Below, piece by piece: positions 42,709-53,500 of a stretch of 64,000 nt of DNA. Made by a program: the position numbers and the translations under genes. Every line of letters starts with the position of its first letter. Position 1 is the first letter of the stretch. A model generated the notes under the pieces. That model ran no database searches. It had not been told where the DNA came from and was given only the letters and a program-made list of their open reading frames with translations. This DNA comes from Artemisia argyi (Eukaryota > Streptophyta > Magnoliopsida > Asterales > Asteraceae), in NCBI GenBank assembly GCA_030686995.1, contig CM060694.1, positions 89,332,762 to 89,396,761 of the forward strand, read 5' to 3'.

Positions 42709-45477
42709 ATGACTGACATAGATGTTCCCCAACTTGTCGACAAAAAGGGTGGAAGTTATTCAGCAACTGCCCCTCGACTTGAAGTTGGCAAATTTAATAA
42801 GTGGAAAAAGCGAATGCTTTGCTACTTAACTGGGATGGAACCATATTACATTAAGTTGATTAATGATGGTCCATAAGTCCCAACAACTGCCCAAGGTTTA
42901 ATTAAACCTGAAGCTCAGTGGACCCCAGATGAAAGGAGGGTGGTCAATCAAGACCAGTGCCTGAAAAGCATCATTATATCATGCCTTCCTGATGATATAA
43001 TGAAATCAGTGATCAACTGTCCCACTGCCCAGCAGACATGGACTGACCTGGTTCATAGCTATGAAGGGCCTTCTGATACCAAAGAGAATAGAATCATGGA
43101 CCTGAAGCTTGAATTCAATACCTTCAGAGCCAAGGATTTTGAAAGTCTCTCTGAGACTTATACTCGGTATAAGACCCTCCTGAATGAGCTGACCAATGAT
43201 GGTTTTATACTGTCAAAACATGAGATCAATGTTGGTTTTGTCAACAGTCTCCCTGAGAAATGGTTAAACTTCTCTCAGGGATTGAGAAATGCAAACCACA
43301 TTCAGAACCTTGAGCTCCCTGCCATCTATGGGAAGTTTGTCTATGAAGAGAATCTTATCACCAGGAGATACCCTGGTAAAGCTCAGGAGACCAAAAAGGC
43401 CTTGAAAATTTCACCCATTTCAACTGCTTTCTATTCTAAAGGTGTTGTGCAGGATTTTCAGGATGGTTCTGATGATGAGGTTGACCAAAGAACCAGTGAG
43501 GAGTACCTGAATGATCTTCAAATTGAATTTCATGAAAGAGCACTCCTTGCTAATTCAAAAATATTTTTTAAGAAAAACAAATTCCCTTCAAAAGCAAATG
43601 ATAATACTGAATGTTTCAAATGTAATAAAATGGGACATTTTGCTAAAGATTGTTTTTCAAAAACAACCTCAGAACCATCCTTCAAATTTTCAGGAAATAA
43701 CTCTTTTTCAGGCCCTAGCAAATTTCAACCAAAAATGCTTCAGTCTAGTCAAAGATTTGAAAAAGTCCCTCAAATTGACTTTGAAGCCAAGTACAGAAAG
43801 GCAAAAGCTAAACTTGCCCTTCTTGAATCATCCTCAACAGTCTCCCAGCCTCCTCAGGCTCCAAAGCCTACTCAAGCCAAGAACAAAGGGCTTGTTGCTA
43901 AAACATATGACTGGGATGAGGTTGAAGTGTCCTCTGATGATGAGGAAGTTCACATCAGTGCCCTGATGGCTCTGTCAGATGACAACAAACTTGCTGTGGG
44001 GAAGAGTCATGAAAGAAATGGTGAATGGGTCAACATCACTATGAGGAAGGTAAATCTTTTACTTTCTATGGATGATAATGATGATTGGAAATCTTACTTA
44101 GATTATATCAATGTTGATCTTAAGTATGTTGAAGAGCAAAGACTTAATTTGTTTTCAAAATTTAACAAACTGAGTTTTGAATTAAATCATTGTAGAGATG
44201 AATTACTTGCTTTAAAACAAGCCAAACTTGAAAGTGTTACACTTCAAATTCAAAACTCTGAACTTGTAAAACAAAATCAAGCTCTTCAGGAAGAACTTAA
44301 GAAAGAAAAGGAAATTATTTGGAAATGGACTCAGAAAAACCCCAAACTTTATGAAACACTGAGTCTCACACCCAGTCCCAAAAAGGCAGGTCTGGGTGAT
44401 GATCAACTCACTGAAGTTTCTGGGGAGAGTAGCCATTCTACAACTTTTCTATTAACCAACATACTCTCTAGCAAAGAACTTGCTCCCAAACCCAGTGATT
44501 GGATTGAAAGAAACAATCCTGATAGTAAAATGCCAAATTTTAATACTGGAAGAATTCTGGAGCCTGAAAGTCAGGCTATCAAGGAGCTGCTAGGAGTCAC
44601 TGATGAACTTAGTCCTACTGAGTCCATCACTGAGTTTAAGTCTGATTCACCACTCCCTCCACTGAAACAACTTCAGGGAGCGAAACCCAATTCTGACCTT
44701 GCACCATTAGTCTATCAACCACATTCTCCCAAAGAGAAATCAGGGTTAGGAAAGACTATTCTGAAAAGGCCTACTACTGCACCCACTGAACACCAAAAAC
44801 CTTCAGTACCCACTGAAGTGAAGCATGAAAGCACTGATTCAAAAGTTGATCAGCTTACTGAACTTGTTAGGATGCTGAGTGAGAAAATCGAGTCTACTGA
44901 GAAAAACTCTGACTCAAAATCTACAAAGCCCTCAGTATCCTCAGGTTCTTCCAAACCTAAAACCACACCCAGACCCTCAGGGAGATGTGAACTGTGCAAT
45001 TATCCAAATCACAGCACTGATAAATGCTACAGAGTCCTATTTTGTATGATATGCAAACAAGAGGACCACAGAACGTGTGATCACATCCCCCACACTGCTT
45101 CTTTAAAAGCAAGGGGTCTATACAAAAATCAAGGCTATCAGTATGCCACACCTTCCAAACAAAGACTGAAGGCTAAGCCTTTCTCACCATGTCCTCACTG
45201 TGGTTTCAATGATCATCTTCCTGATGATTGTATGATGAAAGATTGCTGTGACATCTGTGGAGACCCCTCCCATGAAACCAGGGGACATGACAAAGTTATT
45301 CAGTCCAGAAGGAAAAACCATATCAACACTTCTCAGTCATCTGAGGCATCAGCCTCCACAAAATGTAAAACATGTGGAAGCCCAGGTCACACCACTTCAG
45401 ACCATGATTCACTAACTGATTTCAAAAAGTCCCTACGGACCAAGCCCACTAGAAAGTGGGTCAACAAGAAAAACTAA
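42709..45477 (+). pseudogene. C3 gag, 922 codons, one nonsense codon
   Basis: Starts MTDIDVPQLVDKKGG. A single TAA at 42874 is the only break. UBN2-type gag domain at residues 20-220; canonical knuckle CFKCNKMGHFAKDC near 302; acidic region; coiled coil near 460-540; Pro/Ser/Glu-rich linker; then five knuckle-like motifs between about 760 and 900: CELCNYPNHSTDKC, CMICKQEDHRTCDH, CPHCGFNDHLPDDC, CDICGDPSHETRGH and CKTCGSPGHTTSDH. Three of these have His as the fourth ligand. Very long gag proteins with extra fingers are a Sirevirus-like trait; lineage is inferred. It would package element RNA in cytoplasmic particles. Confidence 0.85.
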
Positions 45478-45492
45478 CCCAGTTTACTGTTT

Positions 45493-46139
45493 GTGCAGAA
45501 ACACATCAAGGATCCTACTTGGCATCTAGACAGTGGATGCTCTAGAAGCATGACTGGTGTGAAAAGTTTTCTGCACAAATATGTGGAAGAACCAGGACCC
45601 AAAGTAGTATTTGGTGATAACTCATCAGCTCCCACTGAAGGTTATGGTTCAGTAAACTGCAATGGTATAGTTTTTACAAGAATAGCTTATGTTAATGGTC
45701 TCAAGTAAAACCTGATAAGTGTTTCCTAACTATGTGATGCCAAATACATAGTTCAGTTTGATGACAAGAGAGGGACCATCTTTAATGCCAATAAGGAAGT
45801 TGTGTTGATTGCCCCTAGAAGGGATGATGTATATGTCCTTGACATGTCATCCCTGACTCAGAATGGGACTTGTCTATTCTCAAAGGCAAGTGAGACAATC
45901 AACTGGCTATGGCATAGGAGACTCTCTCATCTCAACTTCAAGAACATCAACAACCTGGCCAAACAGAACAAAGTTCTGGCCCTTCCATCCCTGGTGTATA
46001 CCAAAGACAAGCCTTGTTCTGCTTGTGAAACAGGAAAACACCACAGGGCATCATTCAAAACCAAACAAACCTTTTCCATCAAAAGCTGCCTACATCTTCT
46101 TCATATGGACCTTTTTGGACCAGTCAGTCCAATGTCCAT
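45493..46139 (+). pseudogene. C3 pol, N-terminal part
   Basis: Same frame as gag, separated by its TAA stop. Protease LDSGCSRSMTG (45525 on); integrase zinc finger with both His (LWHRRLSHLNF) and both Cys (CSACETGKHH); first catalytic Asp in LLHMDLFGP. Stops at 45706 and about 45727. The frame enters G3 after codon ATG-TCC-AT and resumes in frame at 57005. A pyrimidine-rich CAG, an acceptor-like site, lies at 45496-45498. Confidence 0.85.
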
Positions 46140-49100
46140 TGGTGAGTGCTTATTCACTCACTATTTTATGGACAAATACCGACCCAAAACGACTTATTTG
46201 AGCTAACAAATGCCAAGAAAACACGTGTTTTTGTGTTTGCGATATGCAGGTACGGATATTTAAGAAAAAGACAAAAATCACGAGAAATCAATGAAAACCG
46301 AGCACGAGAGTAGAAAAGGAATCAAGAGCCGAGGCCGGGAAGCATTTTTCAAGTCCTGATCAATATTTGAGCTCAAAGTGCCAAATCAATCCTTGAAGAA
46401 TAATCAGTTGTCATATTTAGCCCTTGGAATTATTTTACAAGAATGGCAAAGAAGGTCCTCAAAGTTTCATAATACACAAATTTGGTCCTTGAGATATATT
46501 TGATTACTTAAAAGCTGGTCCAATCCAAGAATGATACATAATACCAAAGCCCACTCTCATTAACAAGGCCCAATCCACTTCATTAAATAAGCTGGTCCAA
46601 TCCATCTCCACTACCCGGTCAACGGGTCAAAGTCAAAATAAATAAATAAATACACCCCGTACCATTTACCGCCCCCCAAATATTAACCCTTACCCAGAAC
46701 ATGAACCCTAAATTACTATTCACACGAGTAAAACTCAATCTTACGGCAATTAAGGGTATTAACGTCAAATCCAGTGGGTTTCTAGAATGTCAGTACGTGC
46801 CAGTGTTTGTCAGAGTGTAAGAAGCATAAGGGGGCTACGTGGCAGGCTATTACTGGTAAAGACGCGTCACCAAAGCTAATCCAAGGGTTAAAAATGATTG
46901 GGATATGATTGAAGTTAATCAAGGGGCTCAGGATTGATATCAACAAACACAAAGTCACACGGATTGCCAACATGGCAATTCGTGAACCCTCACCTCACAT
47001 TGGCTATAAATAGTGTGCTAATTAGCTTGTTTTAGTGTGGAGTTTGGAGTAGCCAAACTCTGCCGAAATTTCTTTCAAATTGTAATAGCTTTAGTTTCAA
47101 ATCAGTTGTAATAGTTTTACCATAAATGAATTTTATTTTCAGTTAATCATTTTCATTAAATTGTTGTTACTGCTTATTTCATTGTGATAAACAGTTACTT
47201 TTAGTTTTAATTTCTAAATTAGTTTTTAAGATCATTCAAGTATTTTGAATAAATTTAGAAAATCAGGAAAGAAAAGAAAAGAAAAAAAAATAATTCAAAA
47301 AGTTGTTTAATCAAGTCTTTTAGCTTTCATATAAACTGTTTTTTTTAAATAGATTGAATCTCATTTCAGCTTGTAGTTTTGGGTAAAATTATCAACTCAG
47401 TTTCATTATTTCATTAGTTTCTTGGTCAACTTAGTCAACTGCAGCTTGTGGTGATTGATTCCTGGGATTTTGAAGTTCATTTATTGAAATGGAGAGCTAG
47501 TTGGGGCCTATCTAAAGATAGGCTAGGATCAAATGAGTCCTCTATTCAGCTGAGGCATATTAGTGAGATCTCATTTTATTTTTTTCAGTCATTATACTGC
47601 ATTGTCCATTTGATTAGTATATGTCTGTTAGAGTTGATTGTTTTCTGTTTGATTAGTTTGATTTAGAAATAGTTTAGTTTATAATAGTAGATTACATTAT
47701 TATATAGTAGTGAGTTTAGAATTTCATTCATATCTGTCTAATATCTGTTTAGTTGTAATTGTGGTACTGTTCCATTCTATTTCTGATTGATCTCTGAGGT
47801 TATTGTTGTTATATTCTTGTTTCGTTAGTATTGATAGACAGTGATTGGTAGTAATAATTGTAATCAGTGGGTCATAACAAGTAGTTGTAGTGTTAGAAGC
47901 AGTTTACAAGGGTGTTTGGATTAAGCAGTCATTGGGTTAAAGGTTGGTTTACATGCTGGTTTCCTGATTTAAATAGGTGCACTTAGGTTATAGACAGCTA
48001 GTTAGAACATAAAAATAGTAGGTTTCATTCATAAAAAGTCAGTACACTTTTGTCCTCAATTCTGTCATTAGAAATTAGTTTATATCAGCTAGGAGTTTGA
48101 ATGTTGGTGGATGTTAGTTGCATTTAGGGTATTGTAGTCACATATCAGTTAAATATTGCATTCAGGTTTAGGATTTAGCAGTAGAGATTCAAATTAGTCA
48201 TAAGGTTCATTGCAATCAAAAAGTCAAAACTTGCTTGCACTCAGTTTTTGGTAGGTTCTGTACAAGCTCTTGTAGAATTCATTACTGATTAGAAATAGTT
48301 ATAGCTTGTTGATTAATGTTCCTTAGCAGCTAGTAAGTCATATTCAAAAAGAGAATTCAGGTTCTGATCTTATTAGCTTATTAAAATTATAGTTGGAAGT
48401 TGGCTGATTGGGCACTTATTTCCCCTGCACACAGGTTTCTGGCCCACTTTAATGGCATCTTTCTGAGTATTTGTAGGTAGTGTTAGAGCTAGCTTATTGA
48501 TTTTTAGCTTCTCATCATGGTAGTGTCACTTTTGCCCTCTTAATCTTCTGGTTATAAGCTTATTAGGATAGCTTATTCAGGTCATCTTATTAGGGGTTTG
48601 AGCATGTTTTCTGTTTGGTAAACTAGGCTGCAAGTGCTCTTTTGAGCTTGTGATTGACTTTAATTGGCTTTTCTGAGTTCATTAGGAGTAGATGTAGTAT
48701 TGTGCATGGTCTGCTTATCTTATAGCTTATTCTGTGTAGGACTTTGCTTATTTAGCTTATCATTGATTGCTTAATAGCTTGTAGTTTGTGTTTCTGAGTT
48801 TCATTTGTCCTTATCTTGGTTTATTTGAGCTTATTATAGTATAAAGCAGTTTTGGTATCAATTTGTTTAAGTTTTGTGGCAAGTGCTTATAAATAAGCAC
48901 TTGCCATAAGCTGATTTGCACAGAATAAGCACTTCTGCTTAACATTTCTTATCCAAAATTTTTCTGCTAGCTTTCTATAATATTTTAGAATTTCTGTTAA
49001 TTTTTCATAATTTTCTGAGTTAATTTACTATTTTTCTTAATTTCTTTTAGTTTAAAATCAATTTTTAAATACCAAAAATCCATAAAAAATTAGAAAAAGT

Positions 49101-49609
49101 TCTGAAAAATACAAAAATATTTTTAGAAATTCTTTTATAATATTTTAGAGTTTTTAGAATTTAATTTTCATTTTTCCACTTTATTTTTCTGTTTTTCTTT
49201 ATTTTTAATTCCAAAAATAGGAAATTAATTCTAGAAAATAAATAAAAACTCAAAAAAATATTTTTCTTTTTCTTAAAATTCTTTTTATTAGTTTAAGATT
49301 TTTAGAAAATATTTTCAAGTTTGTAGATTCATTTTTCGTTATACGTTACGTTTTAAATTTTGCGGTTGAGTTTTCGTTTTTGCGTTTTTAACTTTTGTAC
49401 ATATTTAGCTTGTACTCTTTGCATATTTCATAGTTGTTAGTGATTACTTTAATATCTCGATTGTTATTTTTCACTTTACCACTTTTCACGACTCGATTCT
49501 GCGATTCGACTATTCACGACTCCATTCTACCTTCGCTGGAAAAACGACCCGGGAAATACTTTCACCAGCATTTCTTCGGTTAAAAACTATACTTAAAACG
49601 ACAATATCA
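46140..49609 (+). repeat. G3 5' LTR
   Basis: Terminal palindrome GTGAGTG/CACTCAC (46142-46161). TATAAATA at 47005-47012. A T-rich middle with many AGCTTAT words (48300-48900), a 30-bp perfect palindrome, and a very AT-rich 3' part. The small frame at 47448-47666 recurs in the other LTR and is not taken as a gene. Confidence 0.9.
48877..48906. repeat. Perfect 30-bp palindrome in the G3 LTR
   Basis: TGGCAAGTGCTTAT pairs with ATAAGCACTTGCCA around AA. The copy in the 3' LTR (56242-56271) is unchanged although neighbouring bases differ. Confidence 0.9.
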
Positions 49610-49616
49610 AAAAAAA

Positions 49617-49634
49617 TGGCGCCGCTGCCGGGGA
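49617..49634 (+). other. G3 primer-binding site
   Basis: TGGCGCCGCTGCCGGGGA, seven bases after the LTR; same tRNA class as in G2. Confidence 0.85.
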
Positions 49635-49811
49635 AGGTGGACGTGAGTTTTGAATTTTCGTTTTGAAAAATCGTGTTGTGTTAAGTTTTCCACTATCTTG
49701 TATATATTTTCTCTAAAAAAATATAAAAATTTGAAAAATCAAAAACCAAAATAATCTTCTTATCTTCTAAAATTTGATTCTTTTTCTCATACCCTCTTAC
49801 GTTTAATTCTC

Positions 49812-51431
49812 ATGGATGTGTTTTGTTCTAATTGTGGAGAACCGTTCTTCGGAGGGTTGTGTGTGTGGTGTACGTGCGACGAATGTGGAGATAATATTCG
49901 TGATGGCGTTTGTTTGAATTGTAATTCTCACACGTGTGATCAAAATTCGTTCAACAATTCGTCAAATATTCCTGATTTTTATACACCACTACCACCTTCG
50001 TTTTACTGCTATAATTGTGGAAACCCGTCCGAAGAAGGAATGCCATGTGGGAGATGTTTTTGTGATGTATGTGGATACACCGATTGTATGTGCTATGCCC
50101 CGAGTGCTGACACGTCTTACGATTACAATCCGAGCTTTGATTGTTATCCTCAAAATGATTTTTATGAACCAAATTCGTATTACAATGGTGATTTATTTCA
50201 AAATCAATCAAATTTTGAACATTGTGGGGGATTGTCTGAAAATTTTTATGAGCCGAATTCATATTACGATTCTCATGGTTTTTACCAACCCCCACAATCT
50301 TCTGATTTTACTAATAAAATTTTTGAAATCAAATCCATCATGGATGAGTTGAAAGAGATGGTTAATCGTATGACATCTACTCCCGAGCCTAATGTGAAAT
50401 TGATGGAAGAACCTCTTACCGAAGAAAGAAAATTCCAATTTTGTGAGTGTTGTTTGTACGATGATTCCACAATTACGATCAATCTAAATCCTCAAAATAA
50501 TTCTATCCCTCCCCCCGACTCTCTTACAATGGGGAACGAGCATCTTAACACTATTCCGGCAACGGAATCGGACGAATTCAATAAGTCTAGTGTAGAGAAC
50601 CTCGTCCCAATCCCAAGTGAGTCCGAGGAGATTTCTAACAATGATTCTGAACTTGTTGAAAATAATCGTTTTGATAATCAAGTTGATACGAATGATATAC
50701 CGTTTGATGATAATCGGGATGAGATATTCTCCGATTCTGACGACGACGATTCTATATCATGTGGAGAAATTGATTATGTTGATGAAGAACCTTCTGAGCG
50801 CGTAAGTTTAGAAAAAGAGAATGACGAAGATGTTGATACGGAAATACAAGATGAAGCTTTACGTGAAACATTGTTGAATGTCAATCTTCTTATCTCTCGA
50901 ATTGAAGCATTAAATGAATCTACGACTTCTTCTCCTATCCCCGATATGGATAGTGATTCTTTACCCGAGCTTGAAATTTTTCGATTTGAAGAGACGAGTA
51001 GTGGCAGTCCCACTATTCATGCTGATATCTCTCTTCCGGATTATGAGTGCTTTCACTTTGAGATTGAGTCCGAACCTATTTCCGATAATCCGTTACATGA
51101 CCCTCTTTTAGAGGATGTCGATCTATTTCTTGCTGCGGATGACTCGATACCACCGGGTATTGAGAATGATATTTCTTTCGATTCTTCTTCTTCTCGTCCA
51201 CCTGCAAAACCACCCGATGAAGTTTTTAAATCAGATACGAATGATGATATTTTTGGAGTGGTGGATGAGATGTATGATTATGATATTATCATCCGGGTAT
51301 TTCACCCATTCTTTGTTTATCCCATCACTTCGTCACTTTTCCACTCCACCGGGAGTGAGGATACCATATTTGATCTGGGCATCTCTATTTTCAAGTGGCC
51401 GTTCAATCTGCTCTCCCCAAGGACGAATTAA
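49812..51431 (+). CDS. G3 ORF: zinc-ribbon, acidic protein (539 aa), function unknown
   Basis: Starts MDVFCSNCGEPFFGG. The N-terminus has two paired ribbons: C5-x2-C8-x8-C17-x2-C20, C22-x2-C25-x8-C34-x2-C37, and again C66-x2-C69-x9-C79-x2-C82, C84-x2-C87-x4-C92-x-C94. A Tyr/Asn-rich part with FYEPNSYY twice (about 119 and 146) follows, then a short helix (168-190), a long Asp/Glu/Ser-rich region (230-340), a further acidic region with RPPAKPPD near 455, and a hydrophobic C-terminus FKWPFNLLSPRTN. No stops. It occupies the gag position but lacks a gag core and CCHC knuckle. I remember relatives in Asteraceae annotations. It may be a nucleic-acid-binding helper or regulator; that is inference. 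Confidence 0.7.
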   Translation: MDVFCSNCGEPFFGGLCVWCTCDECGDNIRDGVCLNCNSHTCDQNSFNNSSNIPDFYTPLPPSFYCYNCGNPSEEGMPCGRCFCDVCGYTDCMCYAPSADTSYDYNPSFDCYPQNDFYEPNSYYNGDLFQNQSNFEHCGGLSENFYEPNSYYDSHGFYQPPQSSDFTNKIFEIKSIMDELKEMVNRMTSTPEPNVKLMEEPLTEERKFQFCECCLYDDSTITINLNPQNNSIPPPDSLTMGNEHLNTIPATESDEFNKSSVENLVPIPSESEEISNNDSELVENNRFDNQVDTNDIPFDDNRDEIFSDSDDDDSISCGEIDYVDEEPSERVSLEKENDEDVDTEIQDEALRETLLNVNLLISRIEALNESTTSSPIPDMDSDSLPELEIFRFEETSSGSPTIHADISLPDYECFHFEIESEPISDNPLHDPLLEDVDLFLAADDSIPPGIENDISFDSSSSRPPAKPPDEVFKSDTNDDIFGVVDEMYDYDIIIRVFHPFFVYPITSSLFHSTGSEDTIFDLGISIFKWPFNLLSPRTN

Positions 51432-51475
51432 TTCGGGGATCGAGTCAAGCTCATGTGACTCGGTGAACAAAAACA

Positions 51476-51501
51476 AGCGCTTCGTGGGAGGCAACCCATG
51501 C
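51476..51501 (+). other. Conserved block AAGCGCTTCGTGGGAGGCAA...
   Basis: Same block as 36016-36041 in G2 with one difference, 45 bases after the ORF stop. Confidence 0.7.
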
Positions 51502-51777
51502 TTATCCCATTTCATCTTCTTATTTTCTATTTTCTAACACCTAATGTGAGGAGGGGGTGCCTCTTCTACTCTTGTGTTCCGTGGTTGTTTGTGATGTTTG
51601 TTCAGGATTGTCCGTGATTTATGATGACTCTCGTGCTCGTTATCTCTGCTCGAGTTTCATTCATCGGTGCTACTTGGAAATCCTATATCCGTTAAATCTT
51701 ATCGACTAACGTTTTCTTTGGCATAATTAATAAACGGCCTAGAATTTTGTTAGGATTACCTTAACCCATAAAACATT

Positions 51778-51811
51778 GAGGACAATGTTTCGTTCTAGTC
51801 GGGGGGAGGGT
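51778..51811 (+). other. Internal purine tract with GGACAATGTT
   Basis: GAGGACAATGTTTCGTTC then TAGTCGGGGGGAGGG. TAGTCGGGGGGA is repeated just before the 3' LTR (53487-53498). Parallel to 36739-36775 in G2. Confidence 0.55.
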
Positions 51812-53486
51812 GAATCTTTGATTCGATTTGACCTTGCATTTTTCACATGTCGTGTACTCTTGCAACTCCGTTTTTCCACCAAAAATTAAAAAAAATTGAA
51901 AAAATTGAAAATTTCAAAAATTTTGATGAAAAAGTCATGAAAAAGCACAAAAAAGATGTGAAAAAGTTGTGCAAAAATATAATAAAGTATGAATAAGTGT
52001 TTTGACACCTTGTTGACTTTCTTGCTGGTGAGAGTAGGAATAAATATTTTGACTTGACCGGGCGTGTTGAGCCCTAGCTTGTTCCCTTAACCAATGATGA
52101 TCACATAAGCTTGTGCTAGTTTTGTACACAAGGAGCTATAAAATGCGAATTCTTCTCCTAGAATCTGCAAGTTCCCGTACTTGACTTTATACATGCGTAG
52201 CTTAAAAGCTCTCGCTAGTCTTTTACATAAGAAGCTAGAAAACGCGAATTCTTCTTCTAGAGTTTGCAAGTTTCTGTAACTGACTTTATATATGCGTGGC
52301 TGATTATCGGCTAAGTATTCGCTGGTTTCATTATTTGGAATCTTAAATTGCGAAGAGCGAGAAATGATAGAGTTTATTTAGAAGTTAGATGCTAAACGTG
52401 GAGTAGTGGTTCTCTTTAGAGCTCATGAGAGGTACTTGTGGCTTTTTACTCCCATCAGATACGTCACCATATATAATAGATGTTCTAGGTTAATTAGTGA
52501 TATTTCGGTTTGAATAATATTTAGTTCTTTGTTTTCTTAAGAGAATTTTTGCTTTAGAAGTTGGGTACATATCAAGGAATATCAAAAATAAGAGCAAAAA
52601 GTGAAAAATCAAAAGTCAAAAGTTGATTATCTATGTGGTTTTGGAGCTACCCGATAAGCTTCCATTGATGTATTGAAAAAAAAAATCAAGAAAGAAAAGA
52701 AGTGAAAAGTATGAAAAAAAGTGAAAAAAGTAAGAAAAGTGAAAGTTGAAGTTGTATTGAATAAGAGCTTATGTATGTAAATAAGTTGTTGGCGCGTGAG
52801 GTGCATGTGATAAGTGATTAGTAATCAGTCACATGAGGTGCACGTGATCGTACTCCGCAACTTATATCCTTGATATTGTATGTACCCCCAAATTCCTTGA
52901 TGTGGACCGAATTTCTATTGCAGTGGTTCTTAAGAGAAAATGAATAACTACTTATCGTTTTAACTTAGGTATCACTATCGGACTTAAAATTATTGAAACG
53001 AGAATAAATGAAGCAATTCATTTCTCAACAAAATAAAATATTGAGATACAAAACCTAGGAAATGGGAGTAAGGAGTTTCCACAAGTAACTTTTATGAGTA
53101 GTGTTAGCATCTAATTTGTAGATAAGCTGTGATCTCGTTTGTACACTTAGTTTGGGGACTCGTGAAAAATCAAGGATGACGAATTTTATCCGTATGGTCG
53201 CTTCTTAATAGAAGTGTTTCTACTCGTTGACCCAAATTATTGCAAAAATAATAAAAGTTCAACAAACCGTCACAAGTATAAAGTGAAAAGTCCAAAAATA
53301 GAAAGTGAAAGTTGAATAAAGGAATAAAAGGAAAATTTTGGAAAACGGAGCATTTTCGGGAATAAATGATTTTATTACTTCTTTCGAACCTCCTTGCTAC
53401 TTTTCAAAGTTAGTAAAAAGAGTTTTGAAATTATTTATCCCAAAAGCGTGAATTGATCACATTGCGTGAGGACACGGCAATACCTT
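51812..53486 (+). other. G3 3' interior, non-coding
   Basis: No gene. Contains the tandem duplication below, A-rich GTGAAAA words (51940-51970, 52600-52740) and a GTGCATGTGAT/CACATGAGGTGCAC inverted pair near 52800-52850. Confidence 0.5.
52105..52305. repeat. Tandem duplication, period about 99 bp
   Basis: Units begin GCTAGTTTTGTACACAAGGA and GCTAGTCTTTTACATAAGAA; both contain GCGAATTCTTCT and TTGACTTTATACATGCGT-like words. Confidence 0.8.
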
Positions 53487-53500
53487 AGTCGGGGGGATTT

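Larger units (their letters stand above)
41735..46139 (+). mobile_element. C3: Copia element, 5' part
   Basis: 5' LTR, Met-tRNA primer site, a 922-codon gag with six zinc knuckles, and pol through the integrase zinc finger. G3 interrupts it at 46139. It continues for 13 bp at 57005-57017 in the same pol frame, where C4 is inserted. A last piece of pol (63542-63643) closes it. Integrase core, RT and most of RNase H are absent from the window. Confidence 0.85.
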
